A DNA stretch of 64,000 nt from Brachynemurus nebulosus. Lineage: Eukaryota > Arthropoda > Insecta > Neuroptera > Myrmeleontidae. The number at the start of each line of letters is the position of its first letter. Positions within the stretch are counted from its first letter, which is position 1. The notes beneath the pieces are model-generated. The model was not told the DNA's origin. It made no database searches and was given only the letters and a program-made list of their open reading frames with translations. This document shows, one piece after another, positions 47,446 through 60,461 of this stretch. Position numbers and translations under genes: made by a program. Where the stretch lies: contig JAPWDM010000007.1 of assembly GCA_035578155.1 (NCBI GenBank), positions 29,238,413-29,302,412 on the forward strand, in the 5' to 3' direction.

Positions 47446-48337
47446 TTTTTTTGCTCGCCAACTTTATTTCACAGGGACAACTCGTAACAAAAATTCTTTT
47501 AGTTATTTCAGTCCCGGCGTGTAAAAAGTTTACACAGATATGAATTTATTTCCGTATTCGCTTTGAATTTTTAGTACTGAAACAAAATTAATAACCGTCC
47601 GAGTAATTCTGTTACATCCTGTACATATTATAGTCATGAGTTAATCACCTATAAAATGGAGTGAACTGACTTTTTACCACCATTTTTGAATTAAATAACG
47701 GAAATCCTCGTTAAATATTTAATTACGCGATAATTTCGTGTATATACGAAATTCAAATAAATTTTTTTTTTCCATTTGCGATAAACAATTTCGGGGCCGG
47801 AAGATTGTTCACTGTCTGTGTTTACATTTTATTATACCTCCTAAGTATCGAAATAAAAAAAAAAAACCTCAAAAATTCCACTTGTTAAATTGAGGAAGTA
47901 TCGGTTTTTTATAAATTTCAAATTAATTACGATTTTTTACCTGTCTTCTAAATTACCTTACACCCTCAGTGTTATCCAAATGTTAACAATTTTCAAGTTG
48001 AAAAATGTCTTCGGGGTGACACATTGATATAATTTATACAGGATACAGTTGTGGACAAAAATATGTGTACAAAATGTTCCTATTTGAAAATAAATTCTAA
48101 TAGTGATGTTACTACTGGAACAAAAAATCGATTTTTCCTCGTCCTGTGAGTAATCAATTTTCAAAACATAAGTGTCAAAAAAGGAAAATGATTTGTCAAA
48201 GTATGATAACAGCGAGAATAGTTGAAATTGATGAAACATTTAAGACTGGTTGCAAAGTGTTTCCCGTAAAATGAAAGAAAAATACGCTGCCAATGGGGTG
48301 TGGCACACAGCTTCCTCGTACTCATAAAAAACTTTGA

Positions 48338-48350
48338 AACAGTATTCTAC

Positions 48351-48448
<98 letters not shown>

Positions 48449-49015
48449 GTGAAATTATATTTTCGCCTTAAAGTTCATAAAAAATTGTTGTAACTTAAAA
48501 TAGTTAAAGGCTAATTTATAAAATAATAGGAAAAGTATTTTAGAAACTAAGCCTCAAAATACTTTAAAAATTTGAGCGAAGTGGGACTTGCAGTAAATAA
48601 GACATTGACATTTAATGGGATTTCATGGTAGCGCCTTGGATACTATTACTCCGAATGCAATGAAATTTGTAGGGGACCATCTACGAACCAGACCGCATAT
48701 TTTCTGACAATTTCATAAAAAAGAATTGAATAGTTAAGAAGTTATGTCACTTGGTGCAATTTAGTATATTACTGGAATGACATGGTAGCGGCGTAGCTAC
48801 CGTTACTCTGATTTCGATTAAATTCATAGGCGACCATCTAGGAACCAAACTGCATAATTTCTGAAAATTGCATTAAAAACAATCGAATAGTTCAGAAGTT
48901 ATGCCACTTGGTGCAAACTGGTGACACACAGACGAACGGACAGACACCAAGCCAAAATTGTTCAGGAAGCTCTAAAACGTAAAATGTGCGTAAAAAATTT
49001 TATTTTGGAAGGAAA
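48338..49015 (-). repeat. Dispersed repeat J, copy 2, with (TA)n insertion
   Basis: Reverse orientation to 44168-44830. Homology is continuous except for a (TA)n tract (48354-48446) between CAGTATTCTACC and CCGTGAAATTATATTTTCGC, exactly where copy 1 reads without it. Confidence 0.9.
48354..48446. repeat. (TA)n microsatellite, longest in window
   Basis: An uninterrupted TA run of about 93 bp inside repeat J. Confidence 0.98.
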
Positions 49016-50580
49016 TGTTTAAACAATCTTTGAAAATGTCAATAAAATATGAAGACAAATTTAGTGACAATAATTCTGATATTAACCTCAATTACAATTA
49101 TTTTTAAGCTTATTTTACTTTCGCCACTACTATTTCTCGGTTACCATAAATACGAAAATGTACACGATATAGAAAAAAAATATTTACAATACAGTTTCTT
49201 TTCGTTCAATGCTCTTGAACCTGATCGAAAAATTTTATTGGCCACATTAAAAAAAAAAAAAACAATTGTGTCTCAAAAGTCAAAAGCTAACGACCAAAGA
49301 TATTTAAAAAAATTGGCACACACAGACATTGTACGAGCTGAATTTAAAATAAAGTAGTCAACCACTTAAGTATTTTTAGTAAACAAATTTTAAAAATAAT
49401 TTTCATGCCATCAAAAAATTTCGAACGATAAAAATAAGTTTTTTTTTTGGATTTGTAGTGTAGTTTCGTGTACTCTAGTCTATTCTTTCTCTAAATTTAT
49501 CAGATTCCAAAATCAAAGTATAAACATTGCGTCTAAATATATTTTCGGTTTATTTAAATATGAATTTACAATGTCAGGTCTGCCGTGAATAGTGTATTCA
49601 GTTGAATTTGGACAAAACTAACGTAAAATTAAAATATTCATCAGATAAAAGCTGTGTAATCGATTCATTATGAACGTAACTGGGGCATATCTTATTAAAT
49701 AACGTTATATTTTTATTAGATAGTAAGTACTAGAAAACGTCAAAATTCACATTCAGGTTACACTGAGAAAACGAATGTACATTTCGAAAGCAACACGCTA
49801 ATCATTAACACACACGCACAGCGTAAATGGTATGAAAGTAACTGTTCTTCGATCTTGGTTCGTAAGATAATTTTATGTTGGTTATTATAATATTATACAA
49901 AGTCGTACCAAGGACGGATTCAGCCCCCAAATTAGGAAGGGGTGACGTTTTTCCAAAGGACGACTTCGAAAACTAGTAATTCCCTTCCAATTTCGAGGCA
50001 CTAAAATTTTTAATAAACTTTATGACGTCAAAAAATTTCGTTTTTTCTCAAATCAAACTTTATAGGAGTGATTTGGGTACAAACTTTTCATTTTTGCTGT
50101 GAAAATGACGAAGTTCTTTTCAGAATTATGACTGATTCAACGTAAGTCCTTTTTCTGAGGTATGTTCCAGACAAACACTTGAATTAATTCTCGTTTTAAT
50201 GAGCATGCGCATGGTTAACTTTATTGTTCCAACTAGGCAGAATTGTAATTCCAGTTTACACTCAGCTTGAAAGTCTGTGTTCCAACAAGTATTTTAAATC
50301 TAATTCTGAACTCACCCGAATTGATTTTTAAAATTCTTGCTTCAGAGTAAGTGTTTCAAATTCTAGACATGCGCATTAACGAAAATTTAATTTTTAACCA
50401 TTTAATTTAAAAATTTAAATAATAAACAGACAAATTTTAAGTTTGAATTGTTCTGTCAAAAGATAAATTTCAAATTTTTGACTTTATTTAATTGCTATAA
50501 TAGGTATATATTTTTTTTTTTCAAATTTGCAAACAGATATATTTTAATTATTTATTTTATAAATATTTATATTATTTTAG

Positions 50581-51160
50581 TAACGTAAAAGCCCCTATAC
50601 CGGAACACTTTTTAGGTATGTAATTAAACTAGCTTATAAAAATTGACAAATAAATTAAACACCCATCTTTTCTTAATAAGCATGAAAGAAAGTTTTTTTT
50701 TATTCAATGAATATGTTTATAAAAAAATACAACCGAAAATTTTTTATTTATTAATGTTTTTCTTTTACAAAATGTCGAACTCTATATCCAAACAAAGAAA
50801 TATTAATGACACTAGGAGTTGGGATCCGATATACAAACAGACGTGTAATATGAGTAATATGACACAAAGAGTGACATCTAGACGTCAATGTAGGAAATAT
50901 AAAATGGTTTAAGCATCAGATGTAAATAAAGGATCAAAATACTGTATTCAACAAAAATTGTTTAATATGTATATGTATTTTTTTAATTAAGTAAGAAGAC
51001 ATTAAATGCGAGGTGAATTCAAATTGAAAAATAATCATTCTATTAATAATAATTTTTGTTATCAGAGGTTTCTTTCAGAAATAACTTCATTAATATATAA
51101 ATGTCAAAATCGTTCCAGTATTGGATCGCGTTCCGGTATAGGGTTTATTAGGGTTTTACC
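50581..51160 (+). mobile_element. Family I copy 2
   Basis: The left end TAACGTAAAAGCCCCTATAC and the right end CGTTCCGGTATAGGG with a disturbed terminus. It shares the ATTCTATTAATAATAATTTT block with the other copies. It includes the short frame 50772-50912 (M-S-N-S-I-S-K-Q-R-N-I-N-D-T-R-S-W). Confidence 0.85.
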
Positions 51161-52392
51161 CTAAGTGATAAAGTGGATATATTATTATTTTGTAAATATT
51201 CTTCATAGTATGGCAGGTACAGGAATACATAACTCAAGTAGAGTCCCTATAATAAATAAACTCAAGTCTTTAGTAGAGACATCTTTTGAAATCCCTAAGA
51301 ATTAATATAAATGTTTCTACATATTAAATACCGAACTGAAGTTCTGAATTGAATTTGATTTGACCTTTAAATGACATTATCGTATTTAAAATACTGGATT
51401 TTCACTCGAATTGGGAATTCTAGTTTTTGTTGGAACATACCTCTGGTCTAGTTACATGTCTAATTTTCGCAAAAATGAAAAGAACAACTTTGAAAAACTA
51501 CAATTCGCGTCCACTAATTTCATCATTCGATCATTTTAATTATGATTTTGACGAAAAAAGAAATTTTTTTAATAAACTTAATGACTAGGAGTGGGTCGAT
51601 TCGATTTTAATAATATGTAATGTTATATTGTCCATATCAATTTGAATTGACTATAGTAGACATTTTTGTAATTCTGTGGAGTCCCAGACATGGTAAAGAA
51701 TGTGTGGACGCCCACACAAAATGGGAGCGTACCAAACGCACGAGACAATACTTCACACATGTCGGTGAACCGTCCAAAAGGAAAGTTACATTTCCCTTTT
51801 TTAACAATTGAAAACACTGAACACAATAAACCCATATTTCATCGTCTATTTGTTTTTTTCATGTAGGTATAATTCTATTAATGTTTTCATTGTTGTTCTC
51901 ATAACTGGGTAAAAATAATTAAAACCAAAAATTAGAAAATCGAAAATTCCGTAAAAATTTGTTTATATTTTTTTTTTTTTTTTTGGAACTCTAATACGAA
52001 AACAACCTTTCTTTCAAAATCAATTCGAAATTGTTATTTTACCAAATATCGAAATATCAGAAAAGTAGTTCTTGCGAAACGCAGCCTTCTAAATTAATAA
52101 AACGAAAAGTGGAAGGTCTTTACCGTCTTCACCCTTCAAGGACAATGAATACTTAAGATGGTTTTCTGCATAGATTAGAAATTTGGAAATTTGCATGGAT
52201 GGAACTGGACTATTTATATCCGTCACAAATATAAAGTTAGTTCACTGTTCAATTAAGACTATTGCATCTGTCTGAAATTTTGTTCAAAACTTTAAACGCG
52301 TTTTTCTCGAAACTATTCCTTTAAAATCTCGAATTCTATCCAATCGATTACGTTCAAATTTGGCGTGAGTCTTCAATAGATGTTTCTCTACA

Positions 52393-52845
52393 GTGCCAAA
52401 ATAATTCAGAAGTTCTAGTGATGAGCAAAATTAGTCTTGGTCTTGCAGTCTTGTCTTGGTCTTGCATTTTTTGCAAGACCAAGACCAAGACTATAATTAT
52501 GGCTGCAAGACCAATACCAAGACTCAAGTGAGTAAGACCAAGACAAAAGCAAGAAAAAAGCAAGACTCTTGCTAAACTATTTAAATAGTTTGAAAGTATA
52601 ATTAATACGTAAAGATAGTAAAAATTCTGATTTTAGAGGAAAAAATTCGCTAATAATAAAATGCAAGAAAGTGCAAGATTTTTTAGCAATAACAAGACCA
52701 AGACCAAGACTACATTTTGCAACACCAAGACCAAGACTCAAACTGCTCTAGCAAGACCAATACCAAGACTCTTAATGCAAGAACAAGACCAAGACTAAGA
52801 CTGCCAAGTCTTGGTCTTGGTCTTGCATTTGCTCATCACTATTCA
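52393..52845. mobile_element. hAT-like element with dense AAGACC subterminal repeats
   Basis: The ends TAGTGATGAGCAAA and TTTGCTCATCACTA are inverted. The hexamer-like unit AAGACC / GGTCTT is repeated more than 20 times, clustered at both ends in both orientations. ATTCAGAA occurs on both sides, but on the left it is 4-5 bp from the terminus, so the 8-bp duplication is not clean. No coding region. Confidence 0.8.
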
Positions 52846-53726
52846 GAACGTTTTTTAAAGTTTTAAAATATGATAGCTGATAATATCTTAAATTTTCATT
52901 AAATAGATTGTAAAAAAAAAAAATGGACATAGAAAATCTTTTTTTATTTGATTTGAAAAAATGATCGAAATTTACGTTTAAAATACCGCCTTAAAGCACC
53001 AACTCTACTTTTACTCATCTCAAAATTTATTGAAAATTTTAAATCATAATTGACACTAGCCATAACGGCGTGAAATATCTCAGATGACCCCACCCGAATC
53101 GGAAGTTTGAGTCCGTGCCGGTTGTAAATTATAAAAATTTTTTTTATTTATATGAAATAAACTGATGCACTCATATTAGCGCACATAATCATATAATTAA
53201 GACAGGGAAATAACTAATTAAATCATTTCAATTTGAGAGAATAATATTAAAATTAGCGGTTTTTAAAATTAATAATAATAATATTTCATTTAATTAAGAT
53301 AAATCCTATCTATAAATACACAAGTGTTCACAATGTATGTATTTTATACCTATGTTTAATTTGCGGTTATGAATTTCAATGATACCGTAAAATCGCCTAA
53401 CTTTACCTACTGAACATAATTTTACAATACCACACGTTGTATTGTGTTAAAAAAATTAAAATTTCATGCTTTATAATACTTATAGCATTTTTTTTTTAGT
53501 GATACAGCTATTTCTAACAAACTACTAGTGTTCTATAAATTTTTCTAACTAGCTTTCTAACTAGCTTTTTTTCAGTTTATATGGTACATTCATGTTTTCA
53601 AAAAGTGTGCTGCAAATTTTAGCTAATATTTCAGAAACTGTAAAACTATTACAAAATTACATAATCTCATAAGTGTTTAGAAATAATTTTCGTATTTATT
53701 CATTCGGGCATTATCGAATAATTCGT

Positions 53727-53801
53727 TTAAGGAGAGATTCGCCAAAAAAAGACCTTTTTTTATTACTTTTTTTGTCTATACAAATAAATATTTTATCAAA
53801 A

Positions 53802-53867
<66 letters not shown>

Positions 53868-54494
53868 CATTGTTTCTACATGTTTTGAGATTACAAAAAA
53901 AAATTTAAAAAAAAAATTCGAAAGTGAGTTGAGTATAAATGGCTTTGAAGTCGACACTGCGAAATTTTCCCACCTTGATGGTTCTTCGCGTTTTGAAATC
54001 CCCAGTGAACCAAAATCAAAAAATCAATAATTTTCTGAAAATATACATATACAATTATGGCACTAACTAGGATCTAAGGAAAAAAATAAAAAACCAGCGA
54101 GAAATCGCATTTTGAAAGTAAATTTTCCAAAATCACAGTTTTTTCTCGACTATAAACAGCCGCCATTTTGAAAATATATTACAGAATCAAAAGAACCTAG
54201 TTTCTGCCAAAATGACGGTATCGAGGAATAATGTACACTTGGATTTATGTCGATATCTCAAATACTTTTTGACAAACGTGAGGAACCATGTCCAAAAGCG
54301 TACTTTCGAGAAAAAAGCATTTAAATTTTTTTTTTAAATTTAATTTTAGTAAAATGCGCGCACTAAAATGCTCATAACTTTTTGATTTTTGATTTTTTTT
54401 TTAAAATAAAATTTTAGGAGAATATTTCTAACATCTTAAGAAACATAATTATGAAGAAAAAAAATCGATTAATTTTTTTTAGCGAATCTCTTAA
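53727..54494 (+). mobile_element. Family H copy 2 with (TA)n
   Basis: It starts TTAAGGAGAGATTCGCCAAA and ends TTAGCGAATCTCTTAA; 768 bp. The (TA)n tract at 53805-53866 stands where copy 1 (28834) has about 600 bp of other sequence. ATGGCACTAACTAGGATCTA is shared with copy 1. Confidence 0.9.
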
Positions 54495-54569
54495 GTAATG
54501 GTTACTAGTGGTTTGGTAAAGTTAGGACGCCTAGTACAAATAATAAAAACATTTGTATTTTAACGTAAA

Positions 54570-55095
54570 TACAGCTGAACTCTTTTATATGCGATTTTTT
54601 TTATGCGGTTTGTAAAAAATGGCCATTAAAATGCATAATATGAATCAAAATCACGAGACAGTAAGAAACTTAAACAATTACTATAATAACTTTTTTTTTG
54701 ATAAAAATACTTTTTAACGGCTTTTAAGCATTTAATCAATACATTGCATAGGAACATAAATTATTGTATCATTTAATTTTGTTAAAGATGTATTTTTCAA
54801 AATTTTCATAATATTATAAAATTGAAATAAAATATTTCTACGTGTAAATTAATGCTTTATCTTGTTTATAGAAGCAACTTCTAAGGAAATTTCTAAGTTT
54901 TGAGCGTTTTGAGTGATGTTTTTTCGATTAATCTTTTTTATGCGGTCCCGACCAACCGCACAAAAAAAGTTTTTTGTACAATCTGCATCGAACTATACTT
55001 TTTATAGCTATTTATAATGTTTTTGAATATATTTTTTTTGTGCGATTTTTTTTTATGCATCCCCTATCCACCGAACAAAAAAAAGTTCACCGGTA
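54570..55095 (+). mobile_element. Family N copy 1 (pogo/Tigger-like)
   Basis: It begins TACAGCTGAACTCTTTTATA with TTATGCGGTTTGTAAAAAATGG and ends near GTTCACCGGTAC. Long shared blocks (CACGAGACAGTAAGAAACTT, CGACCAACCGCACAAAAAAA) recur in the direct copy 1.3 kb downstream. The right terminus is degraded. Confidence 0.8.
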
Positions 55096-55874
55096 CACAT
55101 ATATAGTAATCGGAACACTTGTCAAAAATTTGAAATCTGTTACAAAATTATTAATAACAAAGTGTTAACCATAGTGGAATATTTAACAATTTTACAGTAT
55201 CTTTCATATTTCATTGAAAAACATGGATTGGTAAAGTTAGGAATTCGTTGACATCTTAACCTATTACGGTTTTTTTTTCTATTTTTGACTGGTAATTTAA
55301 ATTTCTGGGAAAATTTATTCATAAGTCAAATCAAAGGTTTGTGTCATTTGATTTCATTAAAACAGTTAATATAAAACTAAATTAATTTCATCTTCAGTTT
55401 ATTCAAATTTGAATCGAAAATTATGGTCAAGTTATGTGTGTTTACGGTATTTATAGTGTATAATATGTTTTAATTATAGTACAGAGTCTGGATATAATAT
55501 AATTTAATAATAAACACAAAAGCATTAATATTGTATTCCTTAGTCAACGATTTCGTCCATTGATTACAGTAAAAACATGGATACGTTGGTGCCAGTATGC
55601 AATTCGCGATAATCAGTGTAAACTGATCAGGTGAATTACACGAGATAAACAAATGAGGAGCGTAGCTGTATTGTTTTTTCATGGGGAGCACAATGTTCTC
55701 ATAAAAATCGATTATAAAAAATATTTTTTTGCAATTCCGCGATTAAAATATATATTGTAGTCCATTATAACAGGAAGTAAAATGTCACTTTTAATCCCAC
55801 GGGGCTAAAAATATTTTTGCTTGCGCTTTTAAACCAATCGGCAAACAGAATTTATACATAGAATGATAATGAAT

Positions 55875-56398
55875 TACAGCTGAACTCTTTTTTATGCGGT
55901 CCTTTTTTGTGCGGTTTGTAAAAAATGGCCATTAAAATGCATAATGTGAATCAAAATCACGAGACAGTAAGAAACTTAAACAATTACTATAATAACTTTC
56001 TTTGATAAAAATACTTTTTAACGGCTTCTAAGCACTTAATCAATACATTACATAAGAACATAAGTTATTGCATCATTTAATTTTGTTACAGATGTATTTT
56101 TCAAAATTTTCATAATATTATAAAATTGAAATAAAATGTTCGCACGTGTAAATTAATGCTTTATCTTGTTTATATAAGTAACTTCTAAGGAAATTTCTAA
56201 GTTTTGAGCGTTTTGAGTGATGTTTTTTCGATGAAACTTTTTTTATGCAGTCCCGACCAACCGCACAAAAAAAGTTTTTTGTACAATTTGGATCGAACTA
56301 TACTTTTTATAGCTATTTATGATATTTTTGAATATATTTTTTTTGTGCGATTTTTTTATGCGATCCCTATCCACCGTATAAAAAAAGGATCAACTGTA
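55875..56398 (+). mobile_element. Family N copy 2 (pogo/Tigger-like)
   Basis: TA-CAGCTGAACTC at the left and GGATCAACTG-TA at the right, matching the CAG-start, TA-duplication pattern of pogo/Tigger-type elements. 524 bp, no transposase. Confidence 0.85.
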
Positions 56399-57204
56399 TT
56401 GTATTGTTCAGTTTAATTGATTTGTCCAAAGTATAGTTGATGTAATATTATTTCACACAATTATTAAATAATTTTTATATTTTTAAATTATCCGGAATTT
56501 TAAAAAATAATATATACACCACGATGGGACTAAAGTGTTTCGTTAGATTCCGCGTGCCATAAAAATCCAAGAAAAACACCTTATTTTTAGGTCGTTAAAT
56601 GAGAACCATTTTACGTTAAAACTGATGCATTTCTTATGTTTATCGGATTCTAAAATTGTATCATGTTTAATGGATTAATTGGAACGAATGAACTGGACTT
56701 CATATTTCAAAAAATTTTTTTAGAATAATATGTGACATTACCACTGTCGGTTAACTTGTTAAGTGATCCGCTTTTAAAACGTTTATAAATACAACATAAT
56801 TATGAATAACTTAAATTATTTAAATGTTTTTCGTCAGAATTTCAACTTAAGTAATTTTTATGTTTTGTAAACGTGACCGCTGTTTTGATTTAAAATTACG
56901 TGAGTCAGATTGTATTCAATTGCCATTCCATCATGAATCATCTTAATACATAATTTATTCATTTATTATTAAAATATACGGAGCGTTCTAGGTTCAATGA
57001 GGCACTAGAAAATTTATACTAATTATTGTGATTGTATAAAACCTTGAACACACTTTAAGTACTTATAAGTACATAATATTGTGTAATCTTTGTTAATTAA
57101 TTAACGTATTCATTGTACTGTAAACCCCTGTTTTACGCGGGGGTCTTGGTTCCAGGGTGAATGAAGAAGTGATAGTTGGGAAGGATTTTTAATAAAACAA
57201 TAAT

Positions 57205-57372
57205 TTTTAATTTTTAATTTCAAATGTTATCGAATGCCTGTGAAACATTATTAATGTATGGTGAAGTTTTGTTCGTATTTATATATATACCAATATTAAA
57301 CGCTCGTATCCGAATTCGAGTCGCAGCCGATCCAGTTTGATAATTTTTCGCTATGTGAATTGCTATGTGAAT
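57205..57372. repeat. Rearranged fragment of the tRNA-Thr-like repeat
   Basis: It contains TTTCAAATGTTATCGAATGC..CTGTGAAACATTATTAATG in reverse, and GAATTCGAGTCGCAGCCGAT..CCAGTTTGATAATTTTTCGC in forward orientation, both parts of the 350-bp unit at 38 kb. Confidence 0.75.
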
Positions 57373-57990
57373 TTTAATTAATTTTTAAATCTGTTTGAAT
57401 TTCGATGAAATCAAAAATTTTTAAACACCAAAGAATATTGAAAAATACCATTTTTGTGTAGTTAATTTTGTGACATGTTTCGATCTGTATGATCATTATC
57501 AATTAAATCACTATTTTAGTCAGGCCTGATGAATGGGTGGGGTAGCCGAGATTACAGTCCCGAGGCTCGGGCTTGAGGAGGATTCGGGAAAAAAGTTGAA
57601 TTTTTGACACACCTTCTTAATACTATCAAAATTGGTCCGACGTAGAGATTTTTGGAATTTTTTGTTTTTACTATTTTTAGAAAATTTCCAAAGTTGAAAA
57701 CAGGAGGTGAAAAAATGACTTTTTTTAAAATGGACGCCATTTTGTGAAAAAATTTATTTTAATTCTACATCCTTGTTTATTAAGAATTAACTAAAATTTT
57801 ATGTTTCAGATCACCAGGAGGGTTGGAATCACGTCAACCAGGAGACACCTTTTTTTTTGAGTCCCCACTTTGCCGGTCTGTACCGATTTCAATTTTGAAT
57901 TTTTTTTTAAAATTTTTATACATACTTATACTTTTCAGATATCAATAAAAAACTGTTAAAAAGTGGATACTAAAAATGTTTACTGTTTTT

Positions 57991-58109
57991 AGCGAATTTC
58001 CAGAATGGAATTTAGCTATTACAGCCACTATCATGACGCGAGTTGAGCCCGGGATTATGGCAGAAATTTGTTTCGAGGGCCCTAGAAACCGAAAATAATA
58101 TTCACTAAC

Positions 58110-58197
<88 letters not shown>

Positions 58198-58493
58198 CCG
58201 CACGATAACTCTCGAACGAAATGTCTTAGGCTTACGAAATGTGGTGAAAATGTTGGAAATACCAAACCGTTGGGCAAGTTCGTTAGCCAGACACGTCGGA
58301 TGCCAGGAACATGGTTTTTGTTTTTGCAAAAAATCAGTTTTTGCCAAAATTTCCACTTATTCAAAAATTTTTGCCAAATTTTTTTACACCATTTAAAAGA
58401 GGAGAAAAAATTACATAAAAAAGGTCTTTAAACTATTATTCTATGTCAATTAGTTTTCGGGAAAAACTAATGGATGCTGTGACAGGGGTATTT
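57991..58493 (+). repeat. Repeat C copy with (TA)n(TG)n
   Basis: It starts AGCGAATTTCCAGAATGGAA and ends GGATGCTGTGACAGGGGTAT. The microsatellite at 58113-58197 changes from TA to TG. A short deletion removes the usual ATTCGCTATGTTATGC near the right end. Confidence 0.9.
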
Positions 58494-59173
58494 TTTTATT
58501 ACGCCCGTAAAATCACCTCAAAATCGAGCCTCTAGACTAGAATACCCCCTTAAGTTGTTGTTTATGAATTGTATAAGGATTCGTTGCTTGCTACGAAACG
58601 TTAAAAATTCAATTGAAATACACTTCCCTGTTCAATTTTGAATCTTAATTCACAAACAATAGATTACTAGTATTAAATATGAATGTACAATTCTAATGAA
58701 TATTTCATAACCGTACTATAATATTTAAATGAAGATAGATTAGTGTGTGATGGTATCTTGAAACAGATATACACTTGGTGTTTTTGTGTTTTTTGTGTGT
58801 TGGTGTTTATTGTGTGGACAAAACAATAAGAAATTAAACATTCTTTATACACGCATTTTTTCTCTATTTGGTTCCCATGTACTTCGACAACACGAGTGGT
58901 ATACATGAAATAGTTTTGGGCCCGATTTAAAACGCCTACATGTGCGCCTCTGAGCCATTATAATATAAGTAATATAATATGTACAATACAAAACATACAA
59001 TATAAAATAAATACCACTGTCGCAGCATTCTGCATAACATAGCGAATTTCCGTTTATAAAAATTCGTTTTTCTCGGAAACTAGTTGACATAGAAGAATAG
59101 TTTGAAGAGCTTTTTTATGTAATTTTTTCTCCTCTTTTAAATGGTGTAAAAAAAATTCGTAAAAATTTCTGAA

Positions 59174-59706
59174 TACAGTATAGCACCGATAATGGAAACA
59201 TCAGTTTTGGAAATTTTTTGAGAGCATCAAATTAGTCAATATTACTTTTGGAAAGTTCCATCAAAAATGTCAAGTACATAAATATTAAATCCATGTGCAA
59301 TAGACCATGATGCATGATTTTATCAAAAGAAATAAATAAATATACCGGTAATAGTAGTGACAAACAACAACAGACCTCAAAGCGTGCATAGAATTATTAT
59401 TGTACATAGAATGTTTATCTATATGTATTCTGTTCTGTGGCGGTTTCTATTATACGTAAAATGTAAACAAAATTATTTCAAAGCAAATTAATAAAACGAC
59501 AAATGAAAAAATATTTTCTGAGAAAAATAATTTTCAGTTCTTCACTTCTTTTTTCCTTTTATTAATATTTAAAAAAAAAAACATAATTTTAATTCAAAAC
59601 ATAATCTTACGATATTCGTGAATCGCTCCTGGTCAAAAAGCATCACTTTTGTCAAGCACAACTTTCAGAGACTACTTTTTCTTGACAAAACTGGTGCTCT
59701 ACTGTA
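59174..59706. mobile_element. Element P: pogo/Tigger-like, TA-flanked, nested in repeat C
   Basis: The ends TA-CAGTATAGCACCGATAATGG and GGTGCTCTACTG-TA are inverted. Without it, and with one TA, the flanks read CTGAATAAGTGAAAATTTTGG, as in intact C copies (TTGAATAAGTGGAAATTTTGG reversed). 533 bp, no transposase frame recognised. Confidence 0.9.
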
Positions 59707-59815
59707 AGTGAAAATTTTGGCAAAAAACTAATTTTTAAGCAAGAACAAAACCCATGTTCCCGGCATCCGACGTGTCTGGCTGACGAACTCATCCAAGGAT
59801 TTGGGACTTCCAATA

Positions 59816-60352
59816 TAGGGATGTTCGATATTCATCGATGGTAGAAAAACATCGATGTTTAGGGGAAAAACATCGATGTCCTCGATAACATCGACACATC
59901 GATGTTACGAGAATAATATCGAAACATCGATATTACTCTAAGGTATGCAGTATTTAAAAAGTCCTGTAGCTGATTTAAAATAAGATCCATTACTTTTATG
60001 GCAAGTTCTAGGATCCAATTATGCAAACTTGAAAAAAATTGCCATTAAATATTTGTGTTTCACAGTAACTTCAACAGCTTCAGAGAGACTTGCTGGGCAG
60101 CATTTGTATCAACAAAGGAACAAATTAAACGGGAAACTTCTAACAAAGTGAGTTTTTTTGCAAAGTGTACCAAATAAATACTGGGCAATTTTAATTTTTA
60201 ATAAATAAAGTAATAGATTATAATGGTTGTTTACTTTGCTACATAAACATCGATGTTTTCGAACATCGATGTCTTTCTTTCGATATATATCGTATATCGA
60301 TACTCTTGAATCGATGTTAACATCGATGTTTTTCTAATATTGATCATCCCTA
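59816..60352 (+). mobile_element. hAT-like element nested in repeat C, with CATCGATG repeats
   Basis: It starts TAGGGATGTTCGATATTCATCG and ends GATCATCCCTA. The flanks TTCCAATA and TTCCAATG are an 8-bp duplication with one change. ACATCGATGT-type palindromes are clustered near both ends. The middle holds a transposase C-terminal remnant (59984-60151). Confidence 0.92.
59984..60151 (+). pseudogene. hAT transposase dimerisation-domain remnant
   Basis: Fifty-five codons and a TGA stop. It opens D-P-L-L-L-W and includes NYANLKKIAIKYLCFTVTS and T-A-S-E-R-L, then Q-Q-R-N-K-L. This matches the hAT family C-terminal dimerisation pattern (DPL.WW, LA.KYL.I..TS..SER, R..L). An in-frame TAA lies directly upstream and the RNase-H-like core is absent, so it is a fossil left inside an internally deleted element. 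Confidence 0.88.
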
Positions 60353-60413
60353 TTCCAATGTTTTCACCAAGTTTCGTAAAAATAGGATACTTCGTTCGAG
60401 AGTTATCGCGCGG

Positions 60414-60461
<48 letters not shown>

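Noticed and set aside
51620..51835. Overlapping frames on both strands near 51.7 kb
   Set aside because: Slightly higher G+C, but no motif, no splice support and no recurrence in the window.
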